A stretch of 64,000 nt of DNA from Prevotella sp. ne3005 (GTDB lineage: Bacteria > Bacteroidota > Bacteroidia > Bacteroidales > Bacteroidaceae), in the NCBI RefSeq assembly GCF_900110085.1, contig NZ_FOCK01000005.1, positions 62,001 to 126,000 on the forward strand, in the 5' to 3' direction. A program made the position numbers and the translations under genes. Position 1 is the stretch's first letter. Each line of letters begins with the position of its first letter. This document shows positions 1 through 9,543 of this stretch, piece after piece. The notes under the pieces were generated by a model that was not told the DNA's origin, made no database searches, and saw nothing but the letters and a program-made list of their open reading frames with translations.

Positions 1-3000
1 AAATATAATGACTCTTACAAATATCTACCGTTCATATCTGTAAATGATGAGACAATTATCGACTTTAATGATAAATTTATATTCTTAAAGTCCGCAACAG
101 GACAATCTATATTTGAGTCAAAATGGTTATCTACTATTGAAGTGGGGTTCGTGTCCGACGAATATACTGATAAAACCAAGAAGTATTTCAAAGAGAATTT
201 TGGCGTGGTAGATTTTTCTCATGATTATCTTATTAAAAACATAATTCTTAATGATGATTACCGTGAAAGCATATCAGAAGGAATAGATGAAGATTATGAG
301 ATAAGTAAGACCTTTGTTGACTACTGTTACAATCATAAGTCTTTGTTCGAGAGTGGCTCCTTACGCAACTATGCCCTCAGTGTATATGATGGCAATGGCG
401 ATAATTATTTCTGCTTATCCGAGGATGTAATTTATTTCTCTTCTAATGAATATGATAAATATGCTGCAAAGGAGTGGATAGATAATAGTTGGATGTACGT
501 ACTTGATGATAATTACTTTGATGGTATTGCTGATAAGAATGATTTTACAGGCTTTCTTGACAAAGCATTTTGGGTTTTAAAACTAACGGAAAAGAATTTC
601 TACCAAAAAGTTGTCAAGCCAAATCTTCCCAAGATATTCCAACTTACAAGTGGGGATATAGATTCTGATGGGAGTAAGAATATTGACTTTGTTTCCTATC
701 TCGATCATAATTATATATTAATATTTGAAGAAGAACATGATTCTGCATCTTACAAAAACTTTATTATCTGCTCTAATGATATTGGTGACCTCAAATTAAG
801 CAAAAATATTTACATCTACAACAATGAACTTGCCGACTTGCTATCACAAACTTGGTTCCCTGAAGGTATTGCTTATATGTGTCATAAGGACTATGGCAGT
901 TCTAGAGCACTTGAAGCTATTGGTTGCAAACCTTTCAAATTTGGAGAATTTTATGATGCAATTATCATACCCAAACTCGGTGCAATCAACAGGCTTGTAA
1001 AGACAAAGGAGATGAGCATAGCCTTTCATTCATATATCATCGACAGGAGTGGAATGCTTTCTTCAGACCAACTGACTAATATGCAAAAAGCCAAGGTTTA
1101 CCTCTATGGCCGAACTTCTGCTTCTGCAACCTCAACTGGTCACAAAACTCTTAGTGCCAAGGCGCGTGAGCTGTTTGATCAAAAACTTGTTTCCATATCT
1201 GACCTCGACATAATTGACCCTGATTATAAGACATCAGAAAATGCAGAATATTGGGAAACACGACTTGGCAACAGTAAATTCAATGTTGCAGACTTCTTTT
1301 CGTGGCTGAAAGAAAATGTAGCCACCTTCAATAAAACTATTGGAACTTTCGAGCAAAGTAAAGTTTTCTATCGATGGCTCAAAGAAAACGCCAGTGATAC
1401 ACATCTTGAAAGTGTACAACAGCTATCACTTACAAAGTTTGTAATGACTTCAGATGGAAATCGAAAGAGTGACACCATATATTTTCCGAATGCATACATG
1501 CCGGATGGAGGTATAGAAGAAGTAGTAAAACTCTTCGACCCAAATGCATGGTTTATATCTCCAGACTACATAGAGGATGGAGATGATATAGAATCATGGC
1601 AAACTTTCTGGTCAAAGTTAGGCGTTAAAAGTGAGATTATTGACATACTTTATAATACGGTTATAAAAACTCTTTCTACAATCAACAATGAGAATCTTCC
1701 AAAACTGCTTGCTGACAATCGACCAGCACTAGAAGAATTGTATGATAATGACTTAGTCTCTCATCTGACGGCACTTAGAGTAAAAGGCCATGATGGAAAT
1801 TTTTACACACTCGATAAGACTGTCTATATTGATTGTGATTTAGACGAGCCCTTTACATACATCGAGCTGCCCAATGTTATTGCATTTGACTCAAAGGAAG
1901 AAAAGAAACTTATAAAAGATATTATTGAAGAAGTTGATGGTATCCGAATTACCTCCTTAAGCGAATGGCAACAGAAGAAAGTTGACTACTATCTTGAATT
2001 ACAAGATAATGATGTAGACAATCTGCGTAATTATCATTACCAATTTATTGAAGAATTGGCTATTATCCGTCAATTGACCAAAGACAGGCTAAAGGCTATT
2101 GAACATATAGACAAGATTCTTCTTCTTAGCAAAGACGATGAATTTGCCTTGGCTAATAATCTAACTCTCAGCTCCGTCTATCATCCTAATTTCGACTTCG
2201 AATTATGTGGGGTGCAGACATCATACGTAAGCGACACATACGATGAGGAGTGTAAGGAGAAAGTTGGTCGTTTATTCAAGGATATGGGCATACACTATGA
2301 CTTTGAGGAGAAAGACATTTCTCATCTTGCGTCACGTAAATGTGCCATCTATTTTTGGACACAATATGTAGTAAAGCCCAATATATCAATTGTATATATT
2401 AAAGAAATTATAAACAAGCATCTACTAGATAACGTTGCATGTATTCCGACCAAAGATTACATGAAATGTCCTTCACAGTTATACTTTGGGAAGGAAGTCA
2501 AAAATTATGTAAAGTCAATTGAAGACTGGGAAAATAAGATTCCCCTTCAAGATATACCTGAGATTAAACTAAATGATGACACAACACTTTTTTCTTTGTT
2601 ACCTTTTGGTACAAAACTGAAGTTTTCTGATGCACTCTTTGCGTTGTACAAAAAAGCAGGTCAAGAAAGTAGAACACAATTGCTACAATGGATGATAGCT
2701 GATTATGACGAAGAAGCACATTCACCTTTAATTGAGCAATATAGAGAGGATGAGGAAGCAAAATGGTATAATAATAATAATGATCTTGTTCAGATAAAAG
2801 GTCTATATGCTTTGGACAATTCTGACAAGAGTCTCAAACAATACCTTGGATCCAGTCCTAAAATCATTAACGATTATTATTTCCCTGCTGGTGATTCATT
2901 CCGTAGAGCTTGTGATATATTAGGTATCCAAACCATAAAATTTGAGGACTTAATCATTGATTTTTTTGATGATGTTGTTGTAAACACACAGCATACGGAC

Positions 3001-4845
3001 TTCAAGTTATATGCACTTGTTATTGCAGGCATTATCGACTCCACAAAATGGAAAGAATTATACGATGCCTATTGTGAAAAGATAGATGTACTAGTTCTTC
3101 ACAAATGCAGCAATATCAATATTACATGCCAACAAGATAGAGAGATTTCAAAATCATTAAAGAAGTTTTATCATAAGGATGACTCTAATGATTTCTATTA
3201 TGTCGACAACGATGCAGGATGGCATGATGGACGTATTTATAAGGATTTCTATAAAGCATTTGCCGCATATATTGGTGCATTGAGTATTACCGATGACCAT
3301 CTTAATGACCTTATGTATAGCCGTGAAGATGCTTTGAGTTTCATTGAAGAGAATAATGCACTCAAACTTGATAATGAATACAAAACTGAACTTGAAAAGC
3401 TCATTTCGGGAGCAACAAACAATCTGACTGGCAAAGAAGCTGTTGAGGACGAAGTAGAGGATATAAATTCCGATTATCGCCCGAAGATTAGTATTCAGCG
3501 TGAAGATAAAGCTATCAATGAAGAAGATGACGACAATGAAGAGGTAGAGGAAGTTGATGATGGGAATGTATATGATAAGCAGGAAATCGAAGAAGAAAAA
3601 ATCGATGAAATAGAAGCTGAAGAGGAGCCCACTGAGGAAGAAATCCCTGAGGATGACTATAGGCTTTCAGATGAAGAAGATTATTCTCTTGAGGATGAAC
3701 TTGAAGCAACCCAACAAGAAGATTATACATCTCATGGAGAATTCATGCATGCGACTATCCAACGGTATCTTGACGGTGAGCATGAAGAAGTCGTATGCGA
3801 ACATTATCGTAGTGGTACATGGGTACGTGGTCATTTTCGTAATGGGGTTTGGATAAGTGGTCATTGGCGTAGTGGTTCCTATGTAAGCGAGCATAGTCGT
3901 ACCGCTCCTGATTATGATCATACAAATAATTCATTATCGCAAAAGACTGCTCGACCATCGTCCTCAACTTCTTCAGAGCACAAACCTGAGCTTCAACAGG
4001 AGATACCACAGCAAACGGTATCGCCTAAGAGGACTTCTTCTAAGGAATTGCCTTCTTCTGACAAAAAAGAGCCGCAAACAATATCGGGCAATGATTTTGA
4101 TTCTGACCGCGGCTCATATGTTGGCTCCGTGAATAATGATAGTGATTATCAGCCACTTGGATCTAAGCCATATCCCCCACGTCAAAGAAGGAATATAAAA
4201 CCTTATACACGTGAGGAGATAGATCGTTTGCGTTCTAACCCATCACCTCTCCAATTGGAATCACTTCCTCCCACTGCTGAAGAAATAGATATATTAGCAA
4301 AGTGCGGAATTAGCGTTGAACAGATTGCAGACACCAACTATCTTGTAAATCTTCGTCTTTACCAAAATCTACAGAAGGAACAAGGAGAAGAACCCGAGGA
4401 AGGCCTCGAACAGTTTATACGCAATGCCAATGATGTCGCAACTCACAGGATGAAGAGCGGCAAGTATGTCAGAGCTTACAGCGCCGCTCGTGGTGTAATG
4501 TATGTAGGTCCTTCAGTGTGGAAAAAAATGGTTGATGATAAGTGGGCCATCTGTGTTTACCTAGATGGACGAGGCAAGAAATTTGCATATATAAACTCTG
4601 CTGAAGAATTCCTCGAACTTGTTGCTAAAGATGATGTTGTAATTAAAATAACAGGCAAAGAAAAAGTTGACGTTGTGAACAAGCTGTACAACGGCATTTT
4701 AAATGGAGTTAAGGGAAGCGCATACACCCTTATTCGTGTAGCAGCCCAAACCAATATGGACGCAGTCTTTGCACACTATATTGGCGCGATGGCAGAAAAG
4801 GAGGATGGAAATGAAGAACTTAATGAAGACGAATATGATGAATAA
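1..4845 (+). CDS. Very large sacsin-like protein, 5'-truncated by the window edge
   Basis: The frame is open from base 1 to the stop at 4843-4845, so the gene begins outside the window and at least 1,614 residues are visible. The GTG at 142 is not the true start. I see no transmembrane segment. The body has the long mixed alpha/beta, acidic character of sacsin-type proteins, in which an HSP90-like ATPase normally sits at the N-terminus; that part would lie upstream and is not seen. A strongly acidic low-complexity linker (about 3430-3720) is followed by a short Trp/His-rich repeat (3793-3903), a Ser/Pro/Lys-rich linker, and a folded C-terminal domain (about 4260-4790) that I do not recognise. 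It overlaps the helicase gene by 35 bases, so the two are probably one translationally coupled operon. Sacsin-like is a judgement by resemblance; a defence role is inference. Confidence 0.6.
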   Translation, partial: KYNDSYKYLPFISVNDETIIDFNDKFIFLKSATGQSIFESKWLSTIEVGFVSDEYTDKTKKYFKENFGVVDFSHDYLIKNIILNDDYRESISEGIDEDYEISKTFVDYCYNHKSLFESGSLRNYALSVYDGNGDNYFCLSEDVIYFSSNEYDKYAAKEWIDNSWMYVLDDNYFDGIADKNDFTGFLDKAFWVLKLTEKNFYQKVVKPNLPKIFQLTSGDIDSDGSKNIDFVSYLDHNYILIFEEEHDSASYKNFIICSNDIGDLKLSKNIYIYNNELADLLSQTWFPEGIAYMCHKDYGSSRALEAIGCKPFKFGEFYDAIIIPKLGAINRLVKTKEMSIAFHSYIIDRSGMLSSDQLTNMQKAKVYLYGRTSASATSTGHKTLSAKARELFDQKLVSISDLDIIDPDYKTSENAEYWETRLGNSKFNVADFFSWLKENVATFNKTIGTFEQSKVFYRWLKENASDTHLESVQQLSLTKFVMTSDGNRKSDTIYFPNAYMPDGGIEEVVKLFDPNAWFISPDYIEDGDDIESWQTFWSKLGVKSEIIDILYNTVIKTLSTINNENLPKLLADNRPALEELYDNDLVSHLTALRVKGHDGNFYTLDKTVYIDCDLDEPFTYIELPNVIAFDSKEEKKLIKDIIEEVDGIRITSLSEWQQKKVDYYLELQDNDVDNLRNYHYQFIEELAIIRQLTKDRLKAIEHIDKILLLSKDDEFALANNLTLSSVYHPNFDFELCGVQTSYVSDTYDEECKEKVGRLFKDMGIHYDFEEKDISHLASRKCAIYFWTQYVVKPNISIVYIKEIINKHLLDNVACIPTKDYMKCPSQLYFGKEVKNYVKSIEDWENKIPLQDIPEIKLNDDTTLFSLLPFGTKLKFSDALFALYKKAGQESRTQLLQWMIADYDEEAHSPLIEQYREDEEAKWYNNNNDLVQIKGLYALDNSDKSLKQYLGSSPKIINDYYFPAGDSFRRACDILGIQTIKFEDLIIDFFDDVVVNTQHTDFKLYALVIAGIIDSTKWKELYDAYCEKIDVLVLHKCSNINITCQQDREISKSLKKFYHKDDSNDFYYVDNDAGWHDGRIYKDFYKAFAAYIGALSITDDHLNDLMYSREDALSFIEENNALKLDNEYKTELEKLISGATNNLTGKEAVEDEVEDINSDYRPKISIQREDKAINEEDDDNEEVEEVDDGNVYDKQEIEEEKIDEIEAEEEPTEEEIPEDDYRLSDEEDYSLEDELEATQQEDYTSHGEFMHATIQRYLDGEHEEVVCEHYRSGTWVRGHFRNGVWISGHWRSGSYVSEHSRTAPDYDHTNNSLSQKTARPSSSTSSEHKPELQQEIPQQTVSPKRTSSKELPSSDKKEPQTISGNDFDSDRGSYVGSVNNDSDYQPLGSKPYPPRQRRNIKPYTREEIDRLRSNPSPLQLESLPPTAEEIDILAKCGISVEQIADTNYLVNLRLYQNLQKEQGEEPEEGLEQFIRNANDVATHRMKSGKYVRAYSAARGVMYVGPSVWKKMVDDKWAICVYLDGRGKKFAYINSAEEFLELVAKDDVVIKITGKEKVDVVNKLYNGILNGVKGSAYTLIRVAAQTNMDAVFAHYIGAMAEKEDGNEELNEDEYDE
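3793..3903 (+). repeat. Degenerate 30-33 base repeat coding for a Trp/Gly/His minidomain
   Basis: Three to four imperfect copies encode a pattern like H-[YFW]-R-[SN]-G-x-[WY]-[VI]-x-[GE]-H (for example GHFRNGVWISGH), placed between an acidic linker and a Ser/Pro-rich linker of the large protein. Copies differ at synonymous and conservative positions, so this is a maintained protein repeat rather than a fresh DNA duplication. Confidence 0.7.
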
Positions 4846-7159
4846 TTCAAAAATAACAAAATATCAATCATTCTTTGCAGATCAGGTAAAGGAGGCTATT
4901 GACGAGCAGCAAAAGATAAACCGTACTCAAATGCGGAATCTATTCAAGACAGATGACCTCTCATTGGCTTACGTCGATAGAGTCGACAATGAGACAGGTA
5001 TGGTTATCCTAAAATGCCCACGACGTATGGCTCCTCGTCTAAAAGTACAGCGATCGCTTGTCGTAATTAAGAAAGAGGCGAAACAGCAACTTGGAGATCA
5101 TCCTACAGAATGGACATGTAAATGGGAGGACTATGCCAGAAATCCTGATTACCATTCCCCAGAGACAGATTGTACACCTATGTATTTTGTCTCAGGAAGT
5201 GATAGCGGTTATGATTACGTTGCATGCTCAGGAATCAGTTCATCACTCTACGACTTGTTCTTGAAAACAACGTCTAAGGGAAAATCTCTAAGTGTTCTAG
5301 TTTATAGTCCTTTTCCCCCTCTTGATTATTTCAAGAACATGTCTAAGTACATGGATCTTTACCCGGAAAACAAAGAACTATATATTGAACCTACTCTTAA
5401 TTATGAAGATTGGAAACCTGAAGAATTGGCTTTTGACGAGTCAAATCCATCAGGAATTAGCGATACTATTCTAGGCACACTTGAAAAAGATGATGTATGC
5501 ATTGTTCAAGGCCCTCCTGGAACTGGAAAAAGTTACACAATTGCTACGATTATTGCTTCCTATCTCAAACAAAACAAACAGGTTTGTGTCACCACAATGG
5601 CAAATAAGGGGCTTATTGAACTTATAAAACAGAAGCCTCTAAATGAATTTGCCAAGAAAGGTTGTATTTATAAAACAAATCTATCAGTGGATGAACGTAA
5701 GCAGACAAGTGGTATAAAAAATGCATCTACAGATTTAAAAATTGCTGATGGAGAATTGCTGTGCGCTACCAATTATCAATTGTCAAGTGTTTTTAGCGAC
5801 AAAAAATCATCTCTCTATGGACTTCCATCTTACGATTTGATAGTTATTGAAGAGGCCTCACAAGCATTTTTAACGGCTATAGCCGCTTTCAAGCAGCTAG
5901 GGAACAAATGCTTAATTGTTGGTGATCCCATGCAGTTACCTCCTATTGTAAAACTTGATAATCCGTTATATAACTCCTGGAATGTGAATACTCAAGTTGA
6001 AGGTCTGAAAACTTTTGCTCTAGGTACAAATATAAAATCATATAGAATTGTCACTACATTCCGTTTAACACAACGAAGTGCAGCTCTTACCAAAGTGTTC
6101 TATGGGAATAGATTTGTGTCAGTAAAGCAAAATTATCTTGACTTCTCACTTACCAAGAGTAATTTGTTCCCAAGTGAAGGTGGCGTATTATTCTGTTGTA
6201 CAGGCGATGTACGTAATGGTGCATATTCTCAGAAAGCAGATGCTATCATAAGTTCTGTTATAGAAATACTAAATCAAAGCTATCCAGAACGTTCGCTTGC
6301 AATTATCACACCTTTCCGTGACTCTGTCAAAGAACTGCAGAAAAGATTCGCTCGTCCTGATTTAAGTCTTGACATTACGATTGAAACCATTGATCGTATT
6401 CAAGGTATGACAGTTGACTATGCTATTCTTTATATTCCTGCTCGCAATGCAGCCTTTGCACTTGAAGAACGGCGTTTTAATGTCGCAACCAGCCGTTCTC
6501 TCAGCACAACACTAATTATCTCTGATCTCCCCACAAAGGATTTTCATTCAGTTCCCCCCTCAGTTATTCGTTTTATTAACGAATGTGATGACATAGACGC
6601 TACGGGCCAGGTGCATCGGAAAAGAATCCATGAAGTTCCATTAGATATCGAATCTATAAGCACTAATGCATCTACTGTTAAGCCAACAATAAGCGTAAAA
6701 GTTGTTGGAAAAATTGATTTATCCAAATTTGAATGTCCTAAGAAGGAACTTGCTGCTAATAAAAAGAATTATTATATTATTGATACAAATGTATTTGTTG
6801 ATTGTCCAGATGTAATAAGTAAGGTTGATAAAAAATATCCTGTCATATTATCAGCCAAAGTTACTGATGAACTTGACAAAATGAAAATAAAACTGGATGA
6901 ACAAAAGAAAAAGAATGCAGAGAAAGCTTTGTGGCAGTTGAATAATGAGAAGGCTCATGAAATAATATATGAGTTTGCTGACACATCTTTATTGCCAGAG
7001 GATTTTGACAAACGTTCTCCAGATAATATGATATTATCCGTCGCATTAAAGTATCGAGAAGACAATCCAATTATGCTTACTTCTGATAATGGCTTGCAAC
7101 TAAAGTGTAAGATCTTCAACATTGCGACAGTATCGTTAAGGAACTTTCTTAAAAGATAG
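4811..7159 (+). CDS. SF1 (Upf1/DNA2-type) helicase with C-terminal PIN nuclease domain
   Basis: This 782-residue protein is a predicted ATP-dependent RNA or DNA helicase fused to a nuclease. Motifs seen: Walker A GPPGTGKS at residues 234-241; Walker B/DEAD-like VIEEASQA near 345-352; GDPMQLPPI soon after; the motif V region ETIDRIQGMTVDYA; and motif VI NVATSRS. Residues from about 655 on form a PIN domain: DTNVF with Asp658, an acidic middle helix, and a late LTSDNGLQLK element that fits the last acidic site. The start at 4811 is chosen because AGGAGG (4799-4804) lies six bases upstream, a strong Shine-Dalgarno that is rare in this phylum; it overlaps the upstream gene by 35 bases. Upf1-like helicases act in RNA decay and several bacterial defence systems use COG1112-type helicases. 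The helicase and PIN calls are firm, the role is not. Confidence 0.85.
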   Translation: MKNLMKTNMMNNSKITKYQSFFADQVKEAIDEQQKINRTQMRNLFKTDDLSLAYVDRVDNETGMVILKCPRRMAPRLKVQRSLVVIKKEAKQQLGDHPTEWTCKWEDYARNPDYHSPETDCTPMYFVSGSDSGYDYVACSGISSSLYDLFLKTTSKGKSLSVLVYSPFPPLDYFKNMSKYMDLYPENKELYIEPTLNYEDWKPEELAFDESNPSGISDTILGTLEKDDVCIVQGPPGTGKSYTIATIIASYLKQNKQVCVTTMANKGLIELIKQKPLNEFAKKGCIYKTNLSVDERKQTSGIKNASTDLKIADGELLCATNYQLSSVFSDKKSSLYGLPSYDLIVIEEASQAFLTAIAAFKQLGNKCLIVGDPMQLPPIVKLDNPLYNSWNVNTQVEGLKTFALGTNIKSYRIVTTFRLTQRSAALTKVFYGNRFVSVKQNYLDFSLTKSNLFPSEGGVLFCCTGDVRNGAYSQKADAIISSVIEILNQSYPERSLAIITPFRDSVKELQKRFARPDLSLDITIETIDRIQGMTVDYAILYIPARNAAFALEERRFNVATSRSLSTTLIISDLPTKDFHSVPPSVIRFINECDDIDATGQVHRKRIHEVPLDIESISTNASTVKPTISVKVVGKIDLSKFECPKKELAANKKNYYIIDTNVFVDCPDVISKVDKKYPVILSAKVTDELDKMKIKLDEQKKKNAEKALWQLNNEKAHEIIYEFADTSLLPEDFDKRSPDNMILSVALKYREDNPIMLTSDNGLQLKCKIFNIATVSLRNFLKR

Positions 7160-7262
7160 ATTCATGTTTATGGTAGACTTTTCCTTTGGCCGTTGAGCCA
7201 AGCGCAAGGTTTACGGTTCATGATTAAGCAATAGAACAGAAATCGAAAACGTTATAAGATAT

Positions 7263-8840
7263 ATGAGACTACCAATTAACATAGAAGAATTGCTCGGTGG
7301 ACGGGCTGTGGAGGGTGACCGCATAGAGTATAAGACAGGATGGAATCCGGATGCTATCTACCGTAGCGTGTGTGCTTTTGCCAACGACTTCGACGAGACG
7401 GGTGGCGGTTATATCGTTGTGGGTGTGAAGGAGGTGAACGGCCGTCCTGTTCGTCCCGTCATCGGAATCGACCCCAATCAGATTGAGCCTATCGAGAAAG
7501 ACATGGTGGGATTCAACAACCTGATGCAGCCTTACTATCAGCCGCGGTTGTATATCGAGGAGGTCGACGAGAAGACGATTCTGATCATCAAGGTGTCGGC
7601 TGGTGAGCGTCGCCCTTACAAGGTGCCAGACCAAATCACCGCCAGGCAGAAGACATACAACTACTACATCCGATATAACAGTAGCAGCATTGTGCCCAAG
7701 GGTGAATATGAGCGCGAATTGATAAACCTGGCAAACCGTACGCCGTTTGACGACCGAGGGAACGACCAGATAATGCTGAAGGACATCTCGCCGCTGTTGC
7801 TACACGACTATCTGGTGAAGGTGAAAAGTAGCCTTGCTAACGAATCGTTGACGGAGAACATGGAATCGGTGTTGGAGCAGATGGAGCTGCTGGAGCCGAC
7901 GCCTGAGGGATATAGCATTAAGAACGTGGCAGCTATGATGTTCGCAGAGCGTCCAGACCGTTTCTTCAAGCAGTCGCAGATAGACATTGTTGTTTTTCCC
8001 GAAGGACGAGAGAAGAATCCCAATAACCTGATTGAAGTGGAACCCATCAGGGGAAGCGTACCGACGATGATTGACAAGACGCTGAGTTATCTGCGTACTA
8101 ACGTTGTGAAGAAGAAAATAGTGAAGCCCAAGGACGATGAGCATTCCGACAAATTCTACAATTACCCATATCAGGCGCTGGAAGAGGCTGTTGTGAACTC
8201 GCTGTATCATCGCGATTGGACGATTAGGGAGCCGGTGGAGATAACCATTGAACCGGACAGAATATCGATTCTGAATTTCTCTGGGCCTAACCACACCATC
8301 CCAATGGAGGCTGTGCGTGAGGGAAAGTCGTTGCGTTCACGCCGCTATCGTAACCGCAGGCTGGGTGAATTCTTGAAAGAGTTAGATCTGACGGAGGGTC
8401 GTGCAACGGGTATTCCAACCATTCAGGACGAACTGAAAGCCAATGGTTCAACCAAAGCGACTATCGAGACGGACGAGGAGAGGACGTACTTCCTGATTGA
8501 TATTCCTTGCCATCCAGGATTTATGAAAGAAACGCTCTCGGTAGAACAAATTGGCGTAAAAGGTGGCGTAAAAGAACCGAATGTCACCAAAGATGTCACC
8601 AAAGATGTCACCAAAGAACTTACTGAAAGACAATCAGTTATATTAGAAATGATTACCGAAGATTCTTTTGTGACAATACCAGAAATGTCACTAAAGACTG
8701 GTGTTGCGACAAGGACTATTAAACGCGATATAGAGAACCTACAGTCAAGTGGTATCTTAACTCGTAAGGGTGGCCGCAAGGATGGTGAATGGATTGTGAC
8801 GGAGTTGGGCTTGGCTATGCTTGAAGCGTTGAAGAAGTAA
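7263..8840 (+). CDS. AlbA_2 (Schlafen-type) ATP-binding regulator with winged-helix tail
   Basis: The 525-residue protein has an N-terminal AlbA_2/Schlafen-like domain (residues 8-125; EGDRIEYKTGWN and GGGYIVVGVKE are typical), a middle domain with the HATPase_c_4 signature (ALEEAVVNSLYHRDW near 300; GRATGIPTI near 380), and a C-terminal winged helix (about 455-525) ending in the wing GGRKDGEW. Between them is a VTKD repeat coded by three 12-base units. Such proteins are usually annotated as putative transcriptional regulators or ATP-dependent helicases; some lie in defence islands. It begins 103 bases after the helicase gene, same strand, and is followed by two decayed relatives. Its regulatory target is unknown; control of the upstream pair is only a guess. 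Confidence 0.8.
   Translation: MRLPINIEELLGGRAVEGDRIEYKTGWNPDAIYRSVCAFANDFDETGGGYIVVGVKEVNGRPVRPVIGIDPNQIEPIEKDMVGFNNLMQPYYQPRLYIEEVDEKTILIIKVSAGERRPYKVPDQITARQKTYNYYIRYNSSSIVPKGEYERELINLANRTPFDDRGNDQIMLKDISPLLLHDYLVKVKSSLANESLTENMESVLEQMELLEPTPEGYSIKNVAAMMFAERPDRFFKQSQIDIVVFPEGREKNPNNLIEVEPIRGSVPTMIDKTLSYLRTNVVKKKIVKPKDDEHSDKFYNYPYQALEEAVVNSLYHRDWTIREPVEITIEPDRISILNFSGPNHTIPMEAVREGKSLRSRRYRNRRLGEFLKELDLTEGRATGIPTIQDELKANGSTKATIETDEERTYFLIDIPCHPGFMKETLSVEQIGVKGGVKEPNVTKDVTKDVTKELTERQSVILEMITEDSFVTIPEMSLKTGVATRTIKRDIENLQSSGILTRKGGRKDGEWIVTELGLAMLEALKK
8583..8618 (+). repeat. 12-base tandem repeat, 3 copies (VTKD)
   Basis: GTCACCAAAGAT occurs three times head to tail (the last copy ends GAA). 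It encodes a Val-Thr-Lys-Asp linker between the ATPase and winged-helix domains. Length variation by slippage would stay in frame. Confidence 0.9.
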
Positions 8841-8841
8841 C

Positions 8842-9309
8842 ATCTATCACAGTATCTGTGCGTTTGCCAATGTTTCAAAAAACGAGCGCAGAACCAAACT
8901 TGTTTGAGTTATGCTGAGTCAAAGAAACATCAACGCAGTTAACGACTTTGACACCTTTGAGACTACCGAAGACCGTTTGACCTTCTTGATTCATATCCCT
9001 ATTCATGCTGGATGTGGCAATAAACCCGCTACGGAGAAAACTACGGTGATTACTACGGAGAAAAGTGCCATAGGTTCGGAGAAAAATGGTTCTGGTTCGG
9101 AGAAAAGTTCGGAGAAAAGCCAAGCAATCATCTCTGCTATTAGGCTAAATCCAAAAGTTACTGCGGCTGAAATTGCCATGAAGCTTGGGGTGTCCTCGCG
9201 TGCAGTGGAAAAACGTATTAAGACTTTGCGCGAAAATGGTGTCATTCGCCGCATAGGAGGCGACAAGGGCGGCTATTGGGAAGTGATAGAGAATGGTACT
9301 GAACAATAG
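8842..9309 (+). pseudogene. Decayed AlbA_2/HATPase regulator: N-terminal scrap joined to C-terminal winged helix
   Basis: At 8842-8875 the codons read IYHSICAFAN, matching the intact upstream paralogue's IYRSVCAFAN near residue 33. The middle of the gene is then missing and homology resumes at about 8950 with FETTEDRLTFLIHIPIHAG, matching TIETDEERTYFLIDIPCHPG. After a Thr/Glu/Lys/Ser linker comes a winged helix (about 9130-9300) with the wing GGDKGGYWEV. The largest open piece is 8911-9309 (132 residues from ATG), so a stand-alone winged-helix protein could still be made, but the catalytic parts are gone. It lies directly behind the intact relative, which suggests tandem duplication followed by deletion. 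Confidence 0.75.
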
Positions 9310-9543
9310 CAACATACCGAAAGTGGCGTAAAAGGTGGCGCAAAAGAACTGTCTGAAATTCAGGAGGTTATTGTAAAAGAAATGCTATTCGCCCCGTCTA
9401 TTACGACCAGTGAAATGGCGCAAAAGACTGGCATAAAGTTCAGAACTCTCCAGCGACATATCTCTCAGCTTCAGGCAATGGGGGTTGTTGTCCGCAAAGA
9501 TGGTCGAAAAGATGGTTATTGGGAGGTCGTAAAAAACAAATAG
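9310..9543 (+). pseudogene. Third winged-helix tail of the AlbA_2 regulator family
   Basis: The reading frame continues after the TAG at 9307-9309 without a new ATG at its head. It codes for SGVKGGAKELSEIQEV, an HTH, and the wing VRKDGRKDGYWEVV, ending at TAG 9541-9543. This parallels the GVKGGVKEP...RKGGRKDGEW part of the intact protein at 7263-8840. It is thus a third C-terminal cassette in line, reachable only by stop-codon readthrough or an unseen start. Its last 28 bases overlap the end of the opposing HD-domain gene. Confidence 0.7.

Noticed and set aside
8583..8618. 12-base triple repeat considered as an origin iteron
   Set aside because: It lies in frame in a coding linker (VTKD) and has no other origin features.
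9310..9543. A separate winged-helix gene starting at an internal ATG near 9381
   Set aside because: The frame is continuous with the upstream remnant through one TAG and no promoter or ribosome site is seen, so it is treated as a remnant tail.
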